Shown here: piece after piece, positions 58,110 through 64,000 of the stretch | Layout: every line of letters begins with the position of its first letter | How positions within the stretch are numbered: the stretch's first letter is position 1 | Assembly (NCBI RefSeq): GCF_013343115.1 | Contig: NZ_CP054570.1 | Coordinates: 682,001-746,000 of the forward strand | Direction: 5' to 3' | DNA from: Streptococcus sanguinis | Lineage (GTDB): Bacteria > Bacillota > Bacilli > Lactobacillales > Streptococcaceae | DNA: 64,000 bases | Made by a program: the position numbers and the translations under genes | Notes under the pieces: model-generated | What the model was told of the DNA's origin: nothing | The model's database searches: none | The model's input: only the letters and a program-made list of their open reading frames with translations

Positions 58110-58838
58110 ATGAAAATTCTTATCCCAACTGCCAAAGAGTTGAATCTAACTGCGCCATCAGCAACTCCTAATCCACTTTCAGCACAAACTCAGGCTGTGT
58201 TGGATGAGTTGGCAACCATGTCAGTAACTGACTTGGCATCATTTTATAAAATCTCCCCAGAAAGAGCGGAGGTAGAGTGGCAAGCCATTCAGGCTTTGCG
58301 AGAAGGAACTGCGCAGCATGCTCCAGCCCTTTATCTTTTTGATGGACTCATGTACCGTCATATCAAGAGACAGGACTATACCAAGGAGGAAAGTCAGTAT
58401 ATCGAGAAGTATCTTGCTATTACATCAGCGCTTTACGGTGTCATCCCAGCCCTGGAGCCCATAGCTCCCCATCGCTTGGACTTTATGATGCCACTCAAGT
58501 TAGATGGGAAGAGTTTCAAGGCATTTTGGAAAGAAGCTTATGACCAAGCTCTGGCAGAAGATGAGATGATTTTCTCCCTCCTGTCCAGCGAGTTTGAAAC
58601 AGTCTTTTCCACGGAAACCCGCCAGCGCATGATAGGTTTCAAATTTCTGGAAGACCGAGGCGGAAAGCTGAAAGTCCATTCGACCATTTCTAAAAAAGCG
58701 CGCGGTGAGTTTTTAACAGCTTTAATAACTAACCAAGTGACAGAAATCGAACAGATGAAAAAATTAAGCTTTGCTGGCTTCACCTACCGACCTGACCTGT
58801 CTAGTGAACAAGAGTTGGTTTATGTCAAGGAAGTGTGA
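58110..58838 (+). CDS. yaaA: peroxide stress protein YaaA
   Basis: A 242-residue YaaA (DUF328) protein, which in E. coli lowers intracellular iron under peroxide stress and has a DNA-binding fold. Seen: MKILIPTAKELN at the N-terminus, the YGVIPALEPIAPHRLDFMM block and the IGFKFLEDRGGKLKVHSTIS block near the end. It is 16 bases after the VanZ-like gene. Confidence 0.9.
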   Translation: MKILIPTAKELNLTAPSATPNPLSAQTQAVLDELATMSVTDLASFYKISPERAEVEWQAIQALREGTAQHAPALYLFDGLMYRHIKRQDYTKEESQYIEKYLAITSALYGVIPALEPIAPHRLDFMMPLKLDGKSFKAFWKEAYDQALAEDEMIFSLLSSEFETVFSTETRQRMIGFKFLEDRGGKLKVHSTISKKARGEFLTALITNQVTEIEQMKKLSFAGFTYRPDLSSEQELVYVKEV

Positions 58839-58879
58839 AAAGGGAAATCAATTTTTGTAATATCTACGTAATATTTTTG

Positions 58880-58888
58880 TGATAAAAT
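58880..58888 (+). promoter_or_regulatory. possible extended -10 promoter of the LXG cassette
   Basis: TGATAAAAT is a TGn-TAAAAT extended -10 at 38 bases before the first gene; no clear -35 box. Confidence 0.4.
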
Positions 58889-58926
58889 TGTTATAAAAAA
58901 TGAATTTTCTAAGGAGTTTTAGAACT

Positions 58927-59199
58927 ATGGGAAAAATCAAGTCGGATAGTATTTCCGCTCAGAATGCTATCAGTGAATTGGTTGGGGTAGATACAAGCGA
59001 CAAGCAAAATCAGCAGGTAGAGTTTAGCTATACAACAGAGATTGCTGGGATGGAAGCAGGCCGTCAGGTATGCAATCAAATGCTGCAGGCTGTCAGTGAC
59101 TTTAGCGTAGCTGTCCTGGCTCAGGCTAATAAATTTCCTGATATAGCTTATAAAATTGAAAAGCGTGATGTAGAGCAAGCGCAACGTTGGAGCAACTGA
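58927..59199 (+). CDS. DUF3130-like type VII secretion partner (Lap1-type)
   Basis: A 90-residue helical protein, sized like WXG100 proteins but without WxG. N-terminal KSDSISAQNAISELVG, a middle FSYTTEIAGMEAGRQVCNQM, and KFPDIAYKIEKRDVEQAQRW at the end resemble DUF3130 (SACOL2603-family). In other streptococci this class binds the LXG domain of the toxin encoded just downstream and forms part of its secretion signal. AAGGAG at 58911 supports ATG 58927 over 58900. It is the first gene of the cassette. Confidence 0.82.
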   Translation: MGKIKSDSISAQNAISELVGVDTSDKQNQQVEFSYTTEIAGMEAGRQVCNQMLQAVSDFSVAVLAQANKFPDIAYKIEKRDVEQAQRWSN

Positions 59200-59558
59200 T
59201 GATAAAAGATAAAAATCAAGAAAAACGTGGGCAATTACATAAGCAAATCATTCAGCTTGAGAATCAAGAAGAAGATCTTTTAGTTCTCAAAAGGCGTTAT
59301 GAAGAGAAGGTAATGGATTTTCGTACAGATATTTGGACGATGAATGCCCAAATAGAAAACTTGATAGATCCCGTATCAGAGACTAGTTCTACCAATCGTA
59401 AAATATGGGAAGAAAACCAAGCCTTGCAGCAAGCAATTGACAGCTACGTAGAGCAAGAGTTGGACAATGTTTCCAAACAAACAAGGAAAGTTCGGCAAAA
59501 ATTAGATGAAAATCGAGAAAAATTGACGAAAGAAAGGAACTCTTTACCATGGGAGTAA
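59199..59558 (+). CDS. LXG-associated helical protein (Lap2/DUF5082-type)
   Basis: A 119-residue, almost entirely coiled-coil protein (ENQEEDLLVLKRRYEEK near 25-45, VSKQTRKVRQKLDENREKLT near 93-115). Size, helical content and position between the DUF3130 gene and LXG gene match the second partner of LXG toxins. ATG overlaps the previous stop (TGATG) and the end overlaps the LXG start by 10 bases, so production is coupled. Confidence 0.75.
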   Translation: MIKDKNQEKRGQLHKQIIQLENQEEDLLVLKRRYEEKVMDFRTDIWTMNAQIENLIDPVSETSSTNRKIWEENQALQQAIDSYVEQELDNVSKQTRKVRQKLDENREKLTKERNSLPWE

Positions 59559-61183
59559 AGTACAGTGCGTCAGAGTCTTCACAGCTGATGGAGGCAATGG
59601 CTAATAATATTCGAGTGGCTAATGAGGTGACAGACCGATTATCTCAGGGATGTGATCACCTGATAGCTACCCTAGACTCTGGAGAACTCATGGGAGCAGC
59701 CTATACAGCAGGGAAAGGCCTCTTTTCAGAGATTATCATTCCTGCCATTAAGAAGCTACAGGCTGCAGTGGACGACATTCAAACGGAGTTAAATTCATAC
59801 AGAGCTGCAGATGCTCAGGTAGCTGAGTACGGAAACCTCGACCTGGATCAGCTGAAGAAGACAAAAGAGTTGAGAGAGCAGCAGCTAGCCTCTGTCAAAA
59901 AGGCTATTGAAGCAAAAGAATCATTCTTAGAGCGCATGAAGTCTATTGCTACATTTAATATCGTTTCTCACATGCAGTCTCTGGTGATTCTTTCTAGTGC
60001 AGAATCGCAAATTGAATCACAAATCAAAGAATTGGAAGAGAAGATTGAAAAGCTGGAGTTCTTTGTCGCTCAAGTCTCCCAATATTTCAGCGATAGTCTA
60101 GAAGTTCTTCGTCTAGCTATCCAAGGAGCCAGCCAGCTAAGCCAAGTCCTAGTGGATAGTGATGGAAATTACTCAGTTGATGGTGTAGATATGAGCTGGG
60201 CTATTAAAATGAAGGGACAGAAGATTGAGACATACATACCAGTAACTAAAAAAGAGAAATTTATTCAAACTATTAGACAACAGTATGGATTTAGTCGAAC
60301 TGAATCAGAGATATTACTAAATTTATATCAAAAGCTAGAAAAGGAATATGGATCCAAGAAAGCAAATATAGAATTCTTTAAAATAGTTGCATCTTACTCT
60401 TATGGTGATAAATCTTATGGAGCTTGGCAAGTGGTCGGTGGATTATATAGCCCGAATGGGGTAAACGGTATAAATGTTGGTATTAATTATAGAATGAAAT
60501 CTGTTTTGAAAAAATATGGCTTAAAAGATGATGAAATTGATACGATTCAGAAAGCTATTCAGAATCAGCATAATTTTACTAACCTAAAAAAGATTCAGGA
60601 AACAGATTCAGAAGCAGAACTTACTCAAAAACTAGATGCTGGTGCTTCAAAGGCATATGGGAAAGATGTTAGATATGCCGATTTAGATGCCAATCAAAAA
60701 TCTAGAGTAAGAGAATTACTATCTCAATTTGGAGGAACCACAGACTATTCCCATATGGCCGCAACTATTTCCGCACATTATACAGGTAATCATTTTATTG
60801 AAAATGAAGATGATTTAGCGGGATGGCAAGGTGATGTAGCTGGTACTATGGGACTTCCGCCGAGTCTTGGTAACGATGACTATCGTTCAGATTTAGATGC
60901 TGTTAATATTTACAACAAAATGAAGAATGGGGATAGCGTAGTTGATGTTACAAACTCATATTACGATAGTGTTGAGAGAACATCTGGCTATAGAGCTTAT
61001 GAATTTGTTCAAAATATTGGAGAAGGGGATTACACGAAAGGAATGAATAAATTAGAAGAAACTTATAAATTATACGTTTCTTCTCATTCTAGTGAACAAT
61101 CATCAAACTTCGAAAAATTCATGAATGCTATCCAACATTTCCAAAAGGATTTAGACAAACCCAATCCCTCTATCGGAGAGTAA
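59549..61183 (+). CDS. LXG-domain polymorphic toxin, type VII secretion effector
   Basis: A 544-residue protein. Residues 1-200 are the LXG domain: helical, with LMGAAYTAGKGLF carrying the LxG (47-49). A linker (200-230) leads to a 310-residue C-terminal domain. That domain is rich in Asp and His: Asp399 and His402 in TDYSHMAA, His410, DDLAGWQGD (421-429) and DDYRSDLDA (443-451). The pattern suggests a metal-dependent hydrolase. Whether it relates to TelC, an LXG lipid II phosphatase with an Asp-rich site, is a guess. Base composition drops to AT-rich from about 60230. Partners lie upstream and candidate immunity genes downstream. Confidence 0.88.
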   Translation: MGVKYSASESSQLMEAMANNIRVANEVTDRLSQGCDHLIATLDSGELMGAAYTAGKGLFSEIIIPAIKKLQAAVDDIQTELNSYRAADAQVAEYGNLDLDQLKKTKELREQQLASVKKAIEAKESFLERMKSIATFNIVSHMQSLVILSSAESQIESQIKELEEKIEKLEFFVAQVSQYFSDSLEVLRLAIQGASQLSQVLVDSDGNYSVDGVDMSWAIKMKGQKIETYIPVTKKEKFIQTIRQQYGFSRTESEILLNLYQKLEKEYGSKKANIEFFKIVASYSYGDKSYGAWQVVGGLYSPNGVNGINVGINYRMKSVLKKYGLKDDEIDTIQKAIQNQHNFTNLKKIQETDSEAELTQKLDAGASKAYGKDVRYADLDANQKSRVRELLSQFGGTTDYSHMAATISAHYTGNHFIENEDDLAGWQGDVAGTMGLPPSLGNDDYRSDLDAVNIYNKMKNGDSVVDVTNSYYDSVERTSGYRAYEFVQNIGEGDYTKGMNKLEETYKLYVSSHSSEQSSNFEKFMNAIQHFQKDLDKPNPSIGE

Positions 61184-61184
61184 A

Positions 61185-61817
61185 ATGTTAAAAAAAATGA
61201 AAAACTATTATAAAAACAAACCAACTCAAGCTTTCTTAATGCTCATAGTTCTTATTTGGTCAGTATACGAGATTGGTGCGACTAGTTTAGCTAACAACTC
61301 GGCCTTGACCAAGGAATTCATGCATAGTCGGTATGTTATGGTTTGGCCAATAGTAGATAGAAAGGCGAATCTATACCACTATGCGGAAGAATGGACTAAT
61401 GATGTATTAGATGGAATTATGCATCTGGACTATGAAAATATAAAAATGACTTGTTACCCTAGTAAATATGATGATCAGGTTTCCGCTGAATACAATCGGA
61501 TTCCTAATAAGGAAAATTATGCGATTTCATTTCCTTTAGACGGGTCGTTGTCCAAATCAAATTTTTCGACATTAGACACTAGATACTTTCTAATATCAAA
61601 GAATGCAGCTATTGTGGAGCAAAAGACAGGTAAGACTATTGAGGAATTAACCCATGAGATAGGGTATGCAAGGGAGGACTTCTTGTCTGCTCTTGGTAAG
61701 ATGAAAATCCTTCGTTTGGTCTATTTGATTCTTCGTATGATAGTACTGTTGCTATGTATCAGGTTGTCGGGTCAGCGGAGAAAAAGGAAAGAAGATGAAA
61801 TATTGCAGAATGGATAG
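61185..61817 (+). CDS. candidate immunity protein, two-span membrane protein
   Basis: A 210-residue protein with an N-terminal span (about 16-32), an outward domain (40-175) and a C-terminal span (about 178-198) with a basic tail. It begins 1 base after the toxin stop, the standard immunity position. An outward domain fits a toxin that acts outside the cell or in the envelope, as with TipC for TelC. No sequence family is recognised with confidence. Confidence 0.65.
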   Translation: MLKKMKNYYKNKPTQAFLMLIVLIWSVYEIGATSLANNSALTKEFMHSRYVMVWPIVDRKANLYHYAEEWTNDVLDGIMHLDYENIKMTCYPSKYDDQVSAEYNRIPNKENYAISFPLDGSLSKSNFSTLDTRYFLISKNAAIVEQKTGKTIEELTHEIGYAREDFLSALGKMKILRLVYLILRMIVLLLCIRLSGQRRKRKEDEILQNG

Positions 61818-61856
61818 AGTCCTAATATGATATGGGGTCTATAAAGGAAATAAAGA

Positions 61857-62379
61857 ATGATAACTTCAGTAATTTTTATTGCTTCTCTATTATTCCTTTT
61901 GCGCTGTTTTAAAAGTAGGCGTTCAAGGATTATTATTGGCCTGCTGTATAGTCTGTTTGTTGTCTGGTACGTTCAGGCAATTTTAAATTACGGCAAATAT
62001 ACTCTGCAATCAGGTCAAAGCGTTGAATTAAGAGTGTCTCCAAATACGGATCAGTTAGAGTATAGTTCAGAATTAATGTTAAAAAAAATTAAATGATGCT
62101 AAAATAAAATTATCAGGTACAAATGTTTGGTCTGAAAAATTTGGGGATGTATTATTTGGGGTAAGTGAAAAGAAAATTATTAAGATAGGCAGTACCGAGG
62201 GAGACAAGAATGAGCTTCCTAATAATCAAAAAGGTATTCATTTAGTAAAAGATGGGATTGTTGTTAATTATCAGGGAGAAAAAGTTTTTGACGTCACGAA
62301 TAACAAACCCTATACTATCACCATCACCAATGTAGACAACAAACCTGCTAAATTTGAAGCTCAAGTGGTGGATAGGTAA
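61857..62379 (+). pseudogene. frameshifted membrane-anchored gene, possibly second immunity gene
   Basis: The frame from ATG 61857 gives 79 residues with two hydrophobic segments (1-17, 25-44) and stops at TGA 62094. The next frame then continues without a stop from about 62089 to TAA 62379 with a well-formed globular sequence (SGTNVWSEKFGDVLFGV, KPYTITITNVDNKPAKF). The break lies in an A8 run (62081-62088); with seven A the two join into one 173-residue protein. It may be a true mutation, phase variation, or a sequencing artefact. Confidence 0.7.
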
Positions 62380-62393
62380 AGTTTAGGAAGAAT

Positions 62394-62433
<40 letters not shown>

Positions 62434-62468
62434 AGCTCTATTTTTTATTAATATGATGGTATTGAAAA

Positions 62469-63020
62469 ATGAAGAAAATGAAATCTATGGTTATCATAGG
62501 CGGCTTTCAAGGTCGAAACATCTTTTATGATGTGAAAAGAAAAAAAGTATATTCTAATAAAGTCAATGAGAGAGTTTTTCCTAATCTCAGGTGGTTAGTA
62601 ATATCCTTTGGAATTCTAGGAAATGCTTTTCTCATTCAAGTAAACAATATAAAATTTGAATCCCCTATTTTCAAAGTAATTGTTTTGTGCGCGACTCTTA
62701 TTCTTATATCTTTGGTCTGTCACTTTGGATTTAAAGATGAGTATTTAGGGCAAAACGTTGAAGTATTTAATCCCAAATTATATGAACATGTTGGTTGGTT
62801 GAATTTTTTAGAAGAAGAGAGAAACCGATTATACATTCTTCTTATTACATTTTCAGTGAGTTCTTTCTTAACTGTTTTTCAAATGAGAGAATATTTGAAC
62901 GCTCCTACCATGACAAACTTAATAGAAGTTATTGCCTTTTATTTTATATTTTATATGGCAATAACAAAAAGCAATTTTATGAAAAGAATGATGGCAATAA
63001 AGGAATTGATGAAACAATAA
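62469..63020 (+). CDS. tandem paralogous membrane protein, copy 1
   Basis: A 183-residue protein: short N-terminal strand region with GGFQGRNIFYDVKRKKVYSN, then four hydrophobic segments (about 42-58, 67-86, 120-137, 146-165). The same opening pattern recurs in the two following genes, so this is a duplicated family. Small Tyr-rich start plus membrane spans recalls the DUF443/TsaI immunity proteins linked to staphylococcal LXG toxin TspA; this is a hypothesis only. The weak ribosome site and upstream TTTC repeat suggest variable expression. Confidence 0.6.
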   Translation: MKKMKSMVIIGGFQGRNIFYDVKRKKVYSNKVNERVFPNLRWLVISFGILGNAFLIQVNNIKFESPIFKVIVLCATLILISLVCHFGFKDEYLGQNVEVFNPKLYEHVGWLNFLEEERNRLYILLITFSVSSFLTVFQMREYLNAPTMTNLIEVIAFYFIFYMAITKSNFMKRMMAIKELMKQ

Positions 63021-63061
63021 AGAAAGAATTTTAGCTTATAATCTATGAATCAAGGTAATGT

Positions 63062-63133
63062 ATGACCAATTACTTACTGAATGGAAGTGCTATGATTATG
63101 AACCGTCGCCACTTGGAAGAAATCAATGAATAA
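63062..63133 (+). CDS. very small open frame between the paralogues
   Basis: A 23-codon frame (MTNYLLNGSAMIMNRRHLEE...) starting 20 bases after a TATAAT at 63037 and overlapping the next ATG by 8 bases. It could be a leader peptide coupling translation to copy 2, or a piece of an older gene. No ribosome site of note, so weak. Confidence 0.25.
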   Translation: MTNYLLNGSAMIMNRRHLEEINE

Positions 63134-63668
63134 GAATGTATTTTGGTTAGGTAATTTCAGAGATAAAAATATTTTTTATGATAGAAAAACTGGACAACTA
63201 TACTCTATAGATAAGAAAGAAGAGAAAGCTCCTAATCTCACTTGGGCTATTCTGCCTGCTTCCTTTCTTTTACGAAACATTTATTCAGAAGCAACAGCAC
63301 CTCAGGTTGCCAGTGTGCCTATCAGAATATTTATTTTGTGTTCGACTGTTCTCTGCGTTTTAGTTTTGATAATATTTGTTCTAAGAAATACTAGAAAAGG
63401 AACTATAAAAAGTTTTAATCAGAAACTATATTTTGACTGGCCTAATTTTCTTTATAACCAACAAACACAATGTAAAGGAATATTGTTTTTTGGGACTATA
63501 CTATTTTTTACGTCAATTAAATTTATAATTGATTATTATTTTTCAGGAAGCTTTATTTCTTTTATAGCTATCATTGGTTTTCTCCCAGTATCTGGGCTCT
63601 TATTATTTGGAAATAGGCCATTAGAAAAATTGATTATCCTTAAAAGGTTGGAAAAGCAATTGAAATGA
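63126..63668 (+). CDS. tandem paralogous membrane protein, copy 2
   Basis: A 180-residue relative of copy 1. GNFRDKNIFYDRKTGQLYSI aligns with GGFQGRNIFYDVKRKKVYSN, then KAPNLTWAILP aligns with RVFPNLRWLVI. Four hydrophobic segments follow (about 42-58, 68-88, 115-135, 140-162). Its stop overlaps the next start by 4 bases. Confidence 0.6.
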   Translation: MNKNVFWLGNFRDKNIFYDRKTGQLYSIDKKEEKAPNLTWAILPASFLLRNIYSEATAPQVASVPIRIFILCSTVLCVLVLIIFVLRNTRKGTIKSFNQKLYFDWPNFLYNQQTQCKGILFFGTILFFTSIKFIIDYYFSGSFISFIAIIGFLPVSGLLLFGNRPLEKLIILKRLEKQLK

Positions 63669-64000
63669 AGGAAAAAGAATATTTAACCTATCTCTTGACC
63701 TTTCAAGGTAGAAACTATTATTTAGATCTAAAAACTAATAAAATTTATGCAAATGTTCATAGTCCACAATTCCATCTGGATCTCACGAAATATGTTCCCG
63801 CAGCTAGCATTATGCTGCTACATGGATTTACTTCTGTTTCGAATAGCCGCTTGTCCTTCCTATGGAAAATAATCTTGTTAGTTTTGGGTTATGTTATTGT
63901 TGGGTATCTAGTAGAATTGCTTGCAAGGACAAGGAAAGAGCCGTCATTTAAAGAGTTTCACTTTGAAACACTACCTATAAAAGATGAGTTTTTATATATT
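63665..64000 (+). CDS. tandem paralogous membrane protein, copy 3 (partial, runs off the window)
   Basis: The open frame from ATG 63665 (ATGA overlap with copy 2) reads 112 residues to the edge without a stop. LTFQGRNYYLDLKTNKIYAN matches the N-terminal pattern of copies 1 and 2, and LWKIILLVLGYVIVGYLVE is a membrane span in the same place. Three copies in a row show local duplication. Confidence 0.6.
   Translation, partial: MKEKEYLTYLLTFQGRNYYLDLKTNKIYANVHSPQFHLDLTKYVPAASIMLLHGFTSVSNSRLSFLWKIILLVLGYVIVGYLVELLARTRKEPSFKEFHFETLPIKDEFLYI

Overview
The window looks like a chromosomal segment of an oral, viridans-group Streptococcus, most like the sanguinis/gordonii/cristatus group. The reasons are streptococcal rexB-rexA, a complete his operon behind a T-box, the streptococcal form of rmlC, LmrCD/PatAB-like paired ABC exporters, hisZ with a short hisG, and LXG/WXG-type type VII secretion genes. 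Housekeeping genes have moderate GC and AGGAG ribosome binding sites. Several islands are clearly more AT-rich: about 2430-3600, 45417-45629, and everything after about 60230. Species assignment is inference, not proof.

Layout. 1-2430: the end of an ABC-2 permease pair and a single-chain ABC exporter. 2430-3600: an AT-rich patch with a broken small gene and an APH-fold kinase. 3700-5570: a GH13 neopullulanase/cyclomaltodextrinase-type enzyme behind a consensus promoter and a perfect cre (CcpA) site. 5650-7990: small membrane, ClbS-like, DUF4300 lipoprotein and unknown genes. 8190-15480: the rexBA recombination nuclease and a DUF4298 gene. 15527-24257: promoter, histidine-specifier T-box, then hisC-Z-G-D-B-H-A-F-I-E-K, which supplies every step of histidine synthesis from PRPP. 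24269-27000: GNAT, WYL regulator, NTF2-like and small membrane genes, and a 56-residue DUF3042 gene on the minus strand. 27073-32252: miaA, hflX, an unknown gene, rnz, an SDR gene and a methyltransferase in one tight run. 32310-33387: an acyltransferase pseudogene. 33445-43824: HD hydrolase, recJ, a probable amidase remnant, apt, metA (acetyl-CoA type by residue 111), dnaD-like, yghU-like, trmK, Nif3-like, DAO oxidoreductase, Nudix and ZIP genes.

43889-46676 holds rmlA-rmlC-rmlB for dTDP-rhamnose precursors; rmlB carries an in-frame hydrophobic extension. 46880-53402 holds a YpmS-like protein, a GNAT protein with a ParB-like tail, cutC, a YjbR protein and a heterodimeric ABC exporter. 53452-56224 is a vitamin B6 salvage module: a MocR/PdxR-type regulator on the minus strand, divergent from a pyridoxal kinase and an ECF S component, with the two promoters exactly superimposed. 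56287-57444 is a minus-strand DUF1836 regulator and hemolysin-III pair with its own palindrome. 57509-58838 holds VanZ-like and yaaA genes.

58880-64000 is the most interesting accessory region. It is a type VII secretion LXG toxin cassette: a DUF3130-like helical partner, a second coiled-coil partner, a 544-residue LXG protein whose C-terminal toxin half differs in base composition, and a two-TM candidate immunity protein. Next come a second membrane gene frameshifted at a poly-A tract, a ten-copy TTTC repeat, and at least three tandem paralogous membrane genes that run off the end of the window. No secretion-machine genes (EsxA, EssC and so on), tRNA, rRNA, CRISPR array or insertion sequence was seen.
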